Assembly (NCBI GenBank): GCA_937884755.1
Contig: CAKZYJ010000259.1
Span: forward strand, 1 to 34,041
Reading direction: 5' to 3'
Length of the DNA: 34,041 bases
From: an uncultured Flammeovirgaceae bacterium
Lineage (GTDB): Bacteria; Bacteroidota; Bacteroidia; Cytophagales; Cyclobacteriaceae
The position numbers and the translations under genes were made by a program. Shown here piece by piece: positions 1-8,382 of this stretch. How positions within the stretch are numbered: position 1 is the stretch's first letter; each line of letters opens with the position of its first letter. The notes beneath the pieces are model-generated. The model worked only from the letters and a program-made list of their open reading frames with translations. It ran no database searches and had not been told where the DNA came from.

Positions 1-293
1 GGAGAGTGAATGAATAGTAAGTCGCAATTAGCTAGTACGTCAGCGCTTATTTCTGATTTTAGATTGTCGGTGGATGCATCTAGTGAAGAAGCAGTTTCGC
101 TTAGCTGGTTAGTCAGGTACTGTGCTCTTGCTGCGTCTTCTCCGGCACCTTTCACCATATTGGCGGGATTATTCCAGAACCTTTGTCCGTGGGCGATATC
201 TACGTATATACTTAATTTGTTCGCATCAGCCTGCGCCCACACAACACATGGGATGGTGATGATCAACGTTAAAATGAGGGCTAGGTGTTTCAT
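1..293 (-). CDS. Exported protein, N-terminal part (resembles DUF4350/GATase-like family)
   Basis: The gene runs off the left edge, so only the first 97 codons are visible. The product opens with MKHLALILTLIITIPCVVWAQA, trimmed here to its meaning: a classical signal peptide ending at a WAQ-like cleavage site. The mature part begins KLSIYVDIAHGQRFWNN and later reads ADVLANCDLLFIHSP. The IDxAHGQ start and the late 'cDLLfIH' strand resemble Bacteroidota periplasmic proteins with a glutamine-amidotransferase-like Rossmann fold (DUF4350-type), but the family call is from memory of the pattern. It starts 27 bp after the stop of the second permease on the same strand and is probably the last visible gene of the PadR/permease operon. 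The catalytic part, if any, lies outside the window. Confidence 0.6.
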   Translation of the reverse strand, partial: MKHLALILTLIITIPCVVWAQADANKLSIYVDIAHGQRFWNNPANMVKGAGEDAARAQYLTNQLSETASSLDASTDNLKSEISADVLANCDLLFIHS

Positions 294-319
294 AGTTTTA
301 AATATTAATTCCGTACTTA

Positions 320-2932
320 TTACTCGTCTCTCAGGCATTGTACTGGATTCACTCTCGCGGCTTTAATAGTCTGGAAGCCTACGGTAAACCAAGCAGTGAG
401 TAACGCAATTAATCCAGCACCAGCGAAGTACCACCACCGTAAATCAATGCTAAAGGCAAAATCATTGAGCCATTGCTGAGCGATGAAATAACTGATGGGT
501 AAGGCTATGAGGATAGCCATCAGTACCATCTGGGTAAACTCAGCGGATAGGAGGCGAACAATACGAAAATTGCTAGCCCCTAATGCTTTGCGAATTCCAA
601 TCTCTTTCAGTCGCCTTTCGGCTGTAAAAGTGGCTAAACCAAATAAGCCTAAACATGAAATGATAATGGCAATACCGGCAAAGTATTTAGATAATTTAGA
701 GACACGCTGCTCGGCAGCATAGAGCGCTTGATAATCCGTATCCAAAAATTGGTAACTAAACGAGTATCCAGGATTATAGGCTTGGTAAAATTCCTGAAGA
801 TTGTCAATAGCCTCCCGCTCCCTTCCGGCCTCAATCTTAGCTACTACTTGATGAGTCCATGATGGCCGCAAGACAAAAAATAGCGGGCTAACTTCTTCAT
901 GTAATGATCTAAAATGAAAATTCTTGGCCACTCCAATAATCTCTAGTTCGGTTTGACCAATTCTGATAATTTCTCCGATAGGATCACTCAACCCCATCAT
1001 ATCAACAGCCGCTTGATTAAAGATGATTTTTGAGCCTTCCGAACTGAATTCCGAGGAAAAAGTCCGCCCGGTAGCTATCTCGACGCCTAATGTTTCCAGT
1101 AAGTCATAGGTAACCGGACGCATCTCGAAGCTAGGAAAATCAACGCCTTCTGGTTTTCCTGGCCAGTTGTCAATAGAAAAACTATTGCTGCCATCGACAA
1201 TACTCTGTCCGATACTAGCGGCATTCACCACTCCAGGCACACTTCTTAGTTCGGAAAGAAATGTTTCCAATTGTTCTCCTACCCGTCCTTCTATATCAAA
1301 GTAGAGAACGTTATCTTTTTCGTACCCCAGGTTTTTTGTCTGCACAAAATCTATCTGTTGATACACGACCACTACCGATACAATGAGCAGCACGGATAGA
1401 GCAAACTGAAATATGACTAGGCTTCTTCTGGCCCACTTTCCTTTTGTGGCGTTGCGAAGTATACCTAACGTGTGTCCCCGCATCATGGTCACTGAATCCA
1501 GCCCTGATAAGTAAAAGGCAGGGTAGCTACCAGCTATTAGCCCTGTAAATAGGACAATGCCTACGATTGTTCCGACTAGAGCAACGTCTAAGTTAAGGTT
1601 AAGCTGCTTTCCGGTAATCTCATTAAACTGGGGAAGAAATAGTAAGACCAGCAGTATGGCAATCAGTAAAGATGCTGAAGCCATCAACAGTGACTCACTC
1701 AAGTATTGAAATATCAGTGTTTTCCGCTTAGCACCGATGGCTTTTTTTACCCCAACCTCCTTCAATCTTCGCGAAGCTTTGGCCGTGGCCAGGTTCATGA
1801 AGTTAATGCAGGCAATTAGAAGGATAAAAATGGCGATGATAGAAAACAGACGTACATATTCTATTCGCCCTCTAATTTGCTTTCCGTTTTCATAGTTGCC
1901 GTACAGATAACCATCCGAAAAAGGACGAGCCAATAAGGTGCTGTTAGAATTATTGCGCTTTTCTTTTAAAAGACCAGCAATTTTGCTCCTAAATTCTTGA
2001 ACGCTCGCTGTCTCTTGCAGTACTGCATACACTTTCGTGGTGTTGAAGTTCCAGTCTAGTGTATTAGGCTCAATTTCTTTGAATTTCTCAAACGATAAGA
2101 CAAAGTCAAATTGGAGAGAAGAATTAGTCGGTACATTAGCAAACACTCCGGCAACCCGGAACGGCTGGTCATCCTGAAAGTTGACAGTCTTACCAATGAT
2201 ATTTTCAGTTGTATTAAATAAATTCATCGCCAGTTCTTCCGAAATCGCAATGGAATTTTTGTCGGCCAGTACCTGATCCCGGCTGCCCTGTGTTAAGTCA
2301 AAAGAGAATACGTTAAAGAAGTCTTCACTAGCAAATAGTGCCGAAGCCCGAATGTATTTATTATCTATTGAGAGTGTAACCCCTTCCTCCCGGAGGCGAG
2401 TGGCCACAGCATGTTCTACCTCAGGTATTTCTTCAATGAGAGTCTCAGCCATCAACCCTGAAGTATACTCACCCACCCATATTCCTTCTGAATTTTTGCC
2501 TTGCTCCAGTAGTTGAAAGAGCTGAGCGTCTTTTTCATGAAACTTGTCGATGCTAAGTTCATCGGTCACCCACATGAAGATAAGTAGCGCACAAGCCAAG
2601 CCTGAGGAAAGGCCGACTAGATTAATGAAAAACGTACTTCGGTGACGTTGAAAATTTCTGAAGCTAATTAAAAAGTTGTGTCGTAACATGGCCGTATGAT
2701 TAGTGGAGTATCGTTTTCGTTTTCGGATATAAGCTGGTTGAAAAAACATCAATACATTGATCCAGTAGCGTCGCCTTGCTTTTTGTAGCCCTTTCGTTGC
2801 TACCCGTCGCTGAAAGAGTTCGTACAGATCTCCTTCTACTTCGTCCAGCAGTTCCGGTCGGCAGTACCAGCGCAAGAAACGAGTAGCCCACTGAGGTGGT
2901 GACTTACCGTGTTGGTTGCACTTGTTACTCAT
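320..2932 (-). CDS. ABC-transporter permease, MacB/FtsX type, with N-terminal permease prefix domain (copy 2)
   Basis: The 870-residue inner-membrane protein has a cytoplasmic prefix of about 95 residues (PPQWATRFLRWYCR, then EVEGDLYELFQRR) of the kind found on PadR-linked permeases of Bacteroidota. A first membrane helix near residues 100-120 follows (FFINLVGLSSGLAC), then a large MacB-like periplasmic domain. There are two FtsX modules, each with the hallmark RRLKE(V/I)G(V/I)(K/R)KA(I/L)GA loop, and three C-terminal helices. Such permeases work with a separate ATPase in export of peptides or lipids or in envelope stress handling; no ATPase gene is present nearby. Its ATG overlaps the stop of the upstream paralogue by 8 bp, so translation is probably coupled. 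Substrate unknown. Confidence 0.9.
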   Translation of the reverse strand: MSNKCNQHGKSPPQWATRFLRWYCRPELLDEVEGDLYELFQRRVATKGLQKARRRYWINVLMFFQPAYIRKRKRYSTNHTAMLRHNFLISFRNFQRHRSTFFINLVGLSSGLACALLIFMWVTDELSIDKFHEKDAQLFQLLEQGKNSEGIWVGEYTSGLMAETLIEEIPEVEHAVATRLREEGVTLSIDNKYIRASALFASEDFFNVFSFDLTQGSRDQVLADKNSIAISEELAMNLFNTTENIIGKTVNFQDDQPFRVAGVFANVPTNSSLQFDFVLSFEKFKEIEPNTLDWNFNTTKVYAVLQETASVQEFRSKIAGLLKEKRNNSNSTLLARPFSDGYLYGNYENGKQIRGRIEYVRLFSIIAIFILLIACINFMNLATAKASRRLKEVGVKKAIGAKRKTLIFQYLSESLLMASASLLIAILLVLLFLPQFNEITGKQLNLNLDVALVGTIVGIVLFTGLIAGSYPAFYLSGLDSVTMMRGHTLGILRNATKGKWARRSLVIFQFALSVLLIVSVVVVYQQIDFVQTKNLGYEKDNVLYFDIEGRVGEQLETFLSELRSVPGVVNAASIGQSIVDGSNSFSIDNWPGKPEGVDFPSFEMRPVTYDLLETLGVEIATGRTFSSEFSSEGSKIIFNQAAVDMMGLSDPIGEIIRIGQTELEIIGVAKNFHFRSLHEEVSPLFFVLRPSWTHQVVAKIEAGREREAIDNLQEFYQAYNPGYSFSYQFLDTDYQALYAAEQRVSKLSKYFAGIAIIISCLGLFGLATFTAERRLKEIGIRKALGASNFRIVRLLSAEFTQMVLMAILIALPISYFIAQQWLNDFAFSIDLRWWYFAGAGLIALLTAWFTVGFQTIKAARVNPVQCLRDE

Positions 2933-5525
2933 CCTTCAAGCAGACGGTCGGATTAACCCGGGCGGCTTTTACGGTTTGTAGACCCACCGTAAACCAAGCA
3001 ATCAGTAAGGCTAATAAACCAGCCAGTACAAATATCCACCAGGGAATAGTTGTCTGATAAGCAAAACCTTCTAACCAACGTTGAGCCATAAAATAGCTAA
3101 TGGGTAAAGCAATGAGTATAGCCATCAGTACCATTTTGGTAAAGTCGCCCGACAAAAGGTAAACAATGTTCCAGTTGCCAGAACCTAGCACCTTACGAAT
3201 ACCAATCTCCTTGAGGCGCCGCTCGGCCGTAAAGGCAGCTAAACCAAACAAGCCCAGGCAGGAAATAATGACAGCAATGCCCGCGAAGTACTTGGATAGG
3301 GTAGAAACCCGCTGCTCAGCCGCGTACATGGATTGATACTCTTGGTCCAGAAATTTGTAATCGAAAGGAAAACCGGGGTAGAAAGTCTGAAACAGCGATT
3401 GAAGCTGAGCAATTGTCTCGGGTTCTTCACCAGCGTTGATTTTAACTGCAACCGACCAGGTTCTTTGTGGTGATAACCAAAACATCATAGGCTTGACTTG
3501 TTCGTGCAACGACTCAAAATGAAAATCTTTGACTACCCCAAGAATCTCCAGCGTTTCATTCCCCCACACGACAGTTTTACCGATTGGATCAGTAAATCCT
3601 ATGTGTTCAATGGCCGCTTCGTTAAAAATAATCTTAGCACTATCGGTGCTAAACGCTCTAGAAAATGTCCGCCCCTCTTTCATCTCTACCCCTAGTAGCT
3701 CGAGCATGTCATAGCTGACGGGCATCATCTCAAACTCAGTTCTATCATCCGGATCTTTACCGGGCCACTCTACCCCATAGGTAGCCGCAATATGTCCGGT
3801 CATGTCGTGCCCCATACTAGATGCACTAAGTATACCTGGTATTTTTCTGGCTTCAGCCAAAAAGGTTTCTAGATTACCCTCCTCCCAGTCTACCCGGTCG
3901 AAGTAAAGGATATTATCCTTATCGTATCCTAGATTTTTATTCTGTACAAATTCAATCTGTTTGTACACAACAAATACGGAGACGATTAGGATGATAGATA
4001 AAGTAAACTGTAATACCACGAGTCCTTTGCGAGTCCACAGTTCCCCCACTGATGTATTTAGTGCTCCCTTCAGCACCTTCGCCGGATTAAACCCAGACAG
4101 ATACAATGCCGGATAGCTCCCGGCCATCAAACCAGTAAACAAGGTGACAGCCAGAAACGAGATAGCCAGCGATGCGTTAGTGGGGAGATAAAGCTGCTTA
4201 CCCGTGATTTCGTTAAACTGAGGAAGAAGCAGTTGGACGAGTAGAACCGCCACTGCTAACGAAAGCATTGCCATCAACGTAGACTCCCCCAGATATTGAA
4301 ATGCCAAAGCGGAACGCCTGGCTCCAATCGCTTTTTTGACTCCTACTTCCTTCAATCTTCGGGAGGCTCTCGCAGTCGATAAATTCATGAAGTTAATGCA
4401 GGCGATAAGTAAAATGAAAACAGCAATCACTGAGAACAGCCGCACATAATCAATTCTACCTCCGGCCTGTTGGCCATTTTCGTAATTACCGTACAGGTAA
4501 TTTTTTGAGTAGGGGGTAACGAATAAAGTACGGTGAGCCACTTCATCGTTAGTTTTCCGAGTGATAAGATCGGCGATCTTTTCATTTAGTGCATGTACAT
4601 CAGCTCCCGGCTTAAGAAGTACGTAAGTCTCTGGCCAGGAGGTAGCCCAACGTGTGGCCCATCCGTTTTCATCCAGAAATATTTTAAATGATAGTACGAA
4701 GTCAAACTGCATGGAGGAATTGCGAGGAGGATCGGCAAAAATACCCGTGATCTGGTATTCTTCTTCGTGTTGCCACTCTATTGTTTTGCCCACCACATTC
4801 TCCGTAGTACCAAATAAATTCAGAGCTAAAGTTTCGGATATCACGATGGCGCTTTTATCGGCGAGCACCTGACTGGAATCACCTTGCTGAAGTGGAAAAG
4901 AAAACAGCTTGAAAAAATCTACCCCCACGTACTGCCCCACTGCTTTAACGTCTTTATCACCTAATGAAAGCGTGTATTGATCGAGACCAAACCCAGGCGC
5001 AGCGTACTCCACTTCAGGCATTTCCTCTACTAACGTTTGCGCCGTAAGGCCGGGTACCCAGGTGGAGGTGACTAGTTCACCACCTTGTACTCGGTGCTGC
5101 ATTACCTGATAGAGTTGGGCATCACGCTCGTGGAATTTGTCCATCGCTAGCTCATCGGTTACCCATAAGTAGATCAGTAAGGTACAGGCTAAGCCGGACG
5201 ATAAGCCTACTAGATTGATAAAAAAAGTGCTTTTGTAGCGTTGGAAACTACGGAACGTTAGCAAAATAGTATGTCGTAGCATAGCTAAATAATTTGGAGA
5301 GTAAAATTCTTTTCGTCTTCGGATATAGTCAGGGTGAAAAAACATTAGCACATTGAGCCAGTAGAGCAACCTCGCCCGTCGCAACCCTTTCGCTTCCACT
5401 CGTCGCTGAAAAAGCTCATACAAATCCCCTTCTACTTCGTCTACTAACTCAGAGCGACAGTACCAGCGGAGGAAGTTGGTAGCCCAACTAGGGGGATGAG
5501 GGTGGTATGATGATTTGTCACCCAT
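2925..5525 (-). CDS. ABC-transporter permease, MacB/FtsX type, with N-terminal permease prefix domain (copy 1)
   Basis: This 866-residue paralogue is colinear with the next permease from end to end: the same prefix (PPSWATNFLRWYCR, EVEGDLYELFQRR), the same FFINLVGLSSGLAC helix, MacB-like periplasmic domain and two FtsX modules, ending VNPTVCLKDE against VNPVQCLRDE. The pair therefore arose by tandem duplication. The two are divergent mainly in the periplasmic domains, as expected if they form a heterodimer or recognise different ligands. It starts 3 bp after the padR stop codon, so the PadR regulator and both permeases form one minus-strand operon. No ATP-binding subunit is encoded in this window, so the energising partner must come from elsewhere. 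Confidence 0.9.
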   Translation of the reverse strand: MGDKSSYHPHPPSWATNFLRWYCRSELVDEVEGDLYELFQRRVEAKGLRRARLLYWLNVLMFFHPDYIRRRKEFYSPNYLAMLRHTILLTFRSFQRYKSTFFINLVGLSSGLACTLLIYLWVTDELAMDKFHERDAQLYQVMQHRVQGGELVTSTWVPGLTAQTLVEEMPEVEYAAPGFGLDQYTLSLGDKDVKAVGQYVGVDFFKLFSFPLQQGDSSQVLADKSAIVISETLALNLFGTTENVVGKTIEWQHEEEYQITGIFADPPRNSSMQFDFVLSFKIFLDENGWATRWATSWPETYVLLKPGADVHALNEKIADLITRKTNDEVAHRTLFVTPYSKNYLYGNYENGQQAGGRIDYVRLFSVIAVFILLIACINFMNLSTARASRRLKEVGVKKAIGARRSALAFQYLGESTLMAMLSLAVAVLLVQLLLPQFNEITGKQLYLPTNASLAISFLAVTLFTGLMAGSYPALYLSGFNPAKVLKGALNTSVGELWTRKGLVVLQFTLSIILIVSVFVVYKQIEFVQNKNLGYDKDNILYFDRVDWEEGNLETFLAEARKIPGILSASSMGHDMTGHIAATYGVEWPGKDPDDRTEFEMMPVSYDMLELLGVEMKEGRTFSRAFSTDSAKIIFNEAAIEHIGFTDPIGKTVVWGNETLEILGVVKDFHFESLHEQVKPMMFWLSPQRTWSVAVKINAGEEPETIAQLQSLFQTFYPGFPFDYKFLDQEYQSMYAAEQRVSTLSKYFAGIAVIISCLGLFGLAAFTAERRLKEIGIRKVLGSGNWNIVYLLSGDFTKMVLMAILIALPISYFMAQRWLEGFAYQTTIPWWIFVLAGLLALLIAWFTVGLQTVKAARVNPTVCLKDE

Positions 5526-5528
5526 TCC

Positions 5529-5870
5529 TTAAATATTGCCTCTCTCCCAAACAACTCGAGGGACTGCTTGCCACAGGGCATTACGGAGTTGCTTAGCCTC
5601 CCGCAGAGCATCTTTCCCCGAATTGGTAATCGTAAACAATCGCTTTTTACGGCCTCCTCGCTCTTCGGTAGCTCCGCCCATATGCGAGTACAGATAACCC
5701 TTTTGCTCCAGGCGCATCAGGGTTTTATGTACCGAGCTAAGCGTAACCTTGCGGTTAGTGCGCTGCTCAATTTCATCGGTAATGGCTAAGCCGTAGGCAT
5801 CGTCGTAGAGAATACCTACGGTTAGCAGAACGATTTCTTCAAATTCACCCAGATGATTGCGTTGACTCAT
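5529..5870 (-). CDS. PadR-family transcriptional regulator
   Basis: A winged-helix regulator of about 113 residues: LGEFEEIVLLTVGILYDDAYGLAI is helix 1 and 2 of the PadR fold, SSVHKTLMRLEQKGYL is the recognition helix leading into the wing, and GGRKKRLFTITNSGKDALRE is the wing and dimer helix. I use the ATG at 5870, which has an AAAGGTG six bases upstream; a GTG three codons further out (5879) is also open. The C-terminal dimerisation helix is short (PadR-s1 subfamily). It heads the permease operon, 3 bp before the first permease, and most probably represses it. Palindromic sequence upstream at 5977-5994 could be an operator. Confidence 0.9.
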   Translation of the reverse strand: MSQRNHLGEFEEIVLLTVGILYDDAYGLAITDEIEQRTNRKVTLSSVHKTLMRLEQKGYLYSHMGGATEERGGRKKRLFTITNSGKDALREAKQLRNALWQAVPRVVWERGNI

Positions 5871-5945
5871 TTGTTTCACCTTTGTCTATTTTGTAGTGAC
5901 AATGACGGTGCCAAGGCGATAAAACCAGAGGAATGAGGCAAATAA

Positions 5946-6122
5946 CAGAAGGATACTGTTCGGTTCCGTTCAGAAGCTGTTCGATAACGAACAGGAAGGT
6001 TATCATCAGAAGCACTTAGACTTCAGACTGATCTATTAGCAGACTTATCAAAGAATCAGAAGACAATAGTTGGTAATCTGGAATCACTGACCGGGGTAGT
6101 GAAATCGAATGAAGGCCATTAA
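5946..6122 (+). pseudogene. Remnant of a coiled-coil protein, interrupted by one stop
   Basis: Between stops this frame reads QKDTVRFRSEAVR, a TAA at 5985-5987, then SSEALRLQTDLLADL, SKNQKTIVGNLESL and TGVVKSNEGH. The heptad-like spacing of leucines and the charged, amphipathic composition look like real coding sequence for a small helical protein, but there is no ATG and an internal stop. The downstream frame at 6109 continues the same kind of helix, shifted by one base. I read this as the decayed front of that gene; the alternative is chance. Confidence 0.3.
5977..5994. promoter_or_regulatory. Perfect palindrome CTGTTCG-ATAA-CGAACAG upstream of padR
   Basis: Two 7-base arms are separated by ATAA. 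A further direct copy of CTGTTCG lies at 5956-5962, exactly 21 bp (two helical turns) from the left arm. The site is about 107 bp upstream of the padR start and could be an operator for a dimeric regulator such as PadR itself. It overlaps the degenerate reading frame, so chance or an RNA hairpin remain possible. Confidence 0.35.
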
Positions 6123-6264
6123 AGTTGCGTTCAACCAAAGTACCGAAAATGCAGAGCATAACTATAAATTAATCATTACTGAGCTAAAAGCGATCCGCGA
6201 TGAATTCCGGCGGATGGATGAGTGTGAGCGGCGGTTGCAGATTCTGGAACAAAAAGTAGGCTAG
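6109..6264 (+). CDS. Small coiled-coil protein, 51 residues, unrecognised
   Basis: The frame starts at an ATG and encodes MKAIKVAFNQ through a charged helix (ITELKAIRDEFRRMDECERR) to the end LQILEQKVG. Leucine, isoleucine and methionine spacing fits a single amphipathic helix or short coiled coil. No signal peptide or membrane segment is visible. A 7-bp perfect hairpin (6254-6272) straddles the TAG stop. It may be an intact tail of a longer coiled-coil gene whose front is broken (5946-6122), or an independent small gene. No function can be assigned. Confidence 0.35.
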   Translation: MKAIKVAFNQSTENAEHNYKLIITELKAIRDEFRRMDECERRLQILEQKVG

Positions 6265-6272
6265 ACCTACTT
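6254..6272 (+). terminator. Hairpin over the stop of the 51-codon frame
   Basis: AAGTAGG (6254-6260) and CCTACTT (6266-6272) pair perfectly around a five-base loop. Only a weak pyrimidine run follows, so it is a possible weak terminator rather than a clear one. Confidence 0.3.
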
Positions 6273-6368
6273 ATCTACTACTATTCCTTGGGCCCCTCTA
6301 ATACTAATTTGATTTTGAAATTGCGTATCGTCAGTGGTAGTACACTATAAGAAAAAATAATAATTTGG

Positions 6369-8378
6369 CTAATCAAAGAACTGCCAGTTGATACCCAAGT
6401 CCAGTACCAGGGGTTGCCCGGTATAAAAAGGCGTGGTGAAGTACCCATCCTCAAGAAACCCCTGGTTGATCTGCGGAATTCGCAGGAATATGCGGGCGGT
6501 ACGTACTTTCAGGTTAACAAATAGATCGGCAATTGGGAAACTCTGTCCATTAGGCAGCGGTAACGGAAAATTTCCGATAAGGCCAGTATTATCCAGACCA
6601 TTGGGTTGTAAGAAAAACTGCTGGGTGGCTATGTCATAATCGTAGCCCCGATACGAACTGGTGTAGTGAATATCGGTACCAATTTGCAGTACAATCTTTC
6701 CGTCCAGGAAAATATTCTCGTAGTAGAGGCGAGCAAAAGCCGTTAACTCCGGTACGGGGTACACATCGGCCGCCCGGCCACTAGTTAGCGTATAAATGAC
6801 CTGACTCTGCAAATGGAGCTTTTTCAGAAAATCAATGCGCGCCTCTACCCCAGGCGAAAGAAGCTGTACCGCCCCACTGGCCTGCTCAGGAAATGCCTGC
6901 CGACTGTCAACCACTATATCGCGCCGGTAGTAAATGGGCTGATTAATGTTAGTAATGGATGCAAACGGGCGGAGGTAGATCGTCGGGAACTGGTATTCTA
7001 TCGATCCTGATAGCTGATCAATGGCCGTCGGCTCAAATTCATTCTTCCTGTATTTTTGGTTACCGATATACTGCCGGTTAGTGTAGGTTGGCAGCACCCG
7101 CGCCCGAACGGCCTTAGCCTTCAGAATAGGGTTGATAAACTCTGCTTCAAGCTGATAGCTCTGCGTGTTGAGATAATCTACTCCACCTCCCAAAAAGGTA
7201 TTTTCGCCTAAGTCAAAACGCAGATCAAAACCGGCGTAGAGTTCCGTAACGCCCGTGTGGGCTACCTGGCTGGTATCGTACACCGGCAGCACCCGGACAC
7301 TATCCAGATCGTAATGATTGTAGTTAACCGTAGGGCGGCGGATACGGTAATGAACCTGGTAAAACAAATTTCCTAGCGTACCCTTCAGTCCTATCTCATT
7401 ATCCCAGACATCATATTTCACCCGGTCGGCCGTATTGGTGCTATCCAGCAAAATACGTTTGAAATACCCATTATCTGATAGCTGACTGCTGAGGGGAAAC
7501 GAAAAATAGTTGTTCTGGTGCCGACGGGTAAACTGATGATAGATTTGCAGCAATGTACTTAGCTCAAACTGATGATACAGGTGGTAGTTGAACCGGTACT
7601 CGTTCGCTTCAAATTCGCGCAGCCATATCTGGGCATTGCGGTACCGGAAGAATTCATCTAACCCGCTATCAAACGTAGTATCTTCTACAATGCCCCCCGA
7701 CTCAAACACCGTATGTCCGAAACGAGTAGCATTCGCCATTAGCTGGTAGCGTTTATCCTCACTACGGTAGTGGGCAAAAGCATTAATGTAACTCGACCTA
7801 ACTACCTTATCGCCCTGGCGGCGGGTAGCTCCCAGTTGTTTATCAATGCTCATGGTACGCACATTAAGCCCAAAGTTTAGGTTAGGTCCAATGTTGCGCG
7901 AGAAGGTAACATCTACCACGTCTCGTCCCCGACCACCAAACGTAATAAACATCTGGGTGAAGGGCGACTTGGTATCGTAGTAGCGGATTTCTTCTGGTTC
8001 AGTTACGTAAATATCGTAGGCATCCAGGCCAATATCGGTACCAATCACCTTCGGAATAGTAGGATAAATGGGACGGCTGGCCATGCCGATGACACCTAAG
8101 TACTGTTGGTAATTCAGAAAGTTCTCTACTCGGCTGTACTTATGTACTCCGGTGAGTAGTGTGTCTACCGTCTGGTACCGAATTCGGTTATTCTGTACAT
8201 CAGATTGATAAATGTAGCGAGAAGTTTCGGGGCCGTACTTCACGGTATCTTCCGTACTCTGGGTGGTAGTATCAGTTGGAATCTGCACTCGGCCCGGCCG
8301 CTGAGCCAGCACGTCGGCCACGCTGATAAGCACCATTAGGCATCCCCAGAAAAATACGAGTAACAGCTGCTTCGGCAT
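6369..8378 (-). CDS. Putative outer-membrane porin (Bacteroidota Porin_10-like)
   Basis: A 669-residue exported protein: signal peptide (residues 1-25, ending VLAQ), a proline/threonine stretch, then a long beta-strand-rich region with alternating aromatic residues ending in LGINWQFFD with an aromatic near the C-terminus, as outer-membrane barrels do. The segment DTKSPFTQMFITFGGRGRDV followed by FSRNIGPNLNFGLNV is the pattern I associate with the Bacteroidota 'putative porin' family (Porin_10, PF14121). It begins 4 bp after the lpxK stop, so both are almost certainly co-transcribed, linking lipid A synthesis with an outer-membrane barrel. Substrate specificity is unknown. Confidence 0.85.
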   Translation of the reverse strand: MPKQLLLVFFWGCLMVLISVADVLAQRPGRVQIPTDTTTQSTEDTVKYGPETSRYIYQSDVQNNRIRYQTVDTLLTGVHKYSRVENFLNYQQYLGVIGMASRPIYPTIPKVIGTDIGLDAYDIYVTEPEEIRYYDTKSPFTQMFITFGGRGRDVVDVTFSRNIGPNLNFGLNVRTMSIDKQLGATRRQGDKVVRSSYINAFAHYRSEDKRYQLMANATRFGHTVFESGGIVEDTTFDSGLDEFFRYRNAQIWLREFEANEYRFNYHLYHQFELSTLLQIYHQFTRRHQNNYFSFPLSSQLSDNGYFKRILLDSTNTADRVKYDVWDNEIGLKGTLGNLFYQVHYRIRRPTVNYNHYDLDSVRVLPVYDTSQVAHTGVTELYAGFDLRFDLGENTFLGGGVDYLNTQSYQLEAEFINPILKAKAVRARVLPTYTNRQYIGNQKYRKNEFEPTAIDQLSGSIEYQFPTIYLRPFASITNINQPIYYRRDIVVDSRQAFPEQASGAVQLLSPGVEARIDFLKKLHLQSQVIYTLTSGRAADVYPVPELTAFARLYYENIFLDGKIVLQIGTDIHYTSSYRGYDYDIATQQFFLQPNGLDNTGLIGNFPLPLPNGQSFPIADLFVNLKVRTARIFLRIPQINQGFLEDGYFTTPFYTGQPLVLDLGINWQFFD

Positions 8379-8382
8379 AGGT

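Larger units (their letters stand above)
5880..6368. other. 489-bp gap between the padR promoter side and the porin stop
   Basis: No full-length gene is recognisable. The gap holds a perfect 18-bp palindrome (5977-5994), a degenerate coding-like stretch (5946-6122), a 51-codon reading frame (6109-6264) with a hairpin over its stop, and from 6273 to 6368 AT-rich sequence that forms the downstream flank of the minus-strand porin. Confidence 0.6.

Noticed and set aside
10-366. A 118-codon plus-strand frame at the left edge
   Set aside because: It overlaps antisense both the signal-peptide gene at 1-293 and the C-terminus of the permease, which have clear family features.
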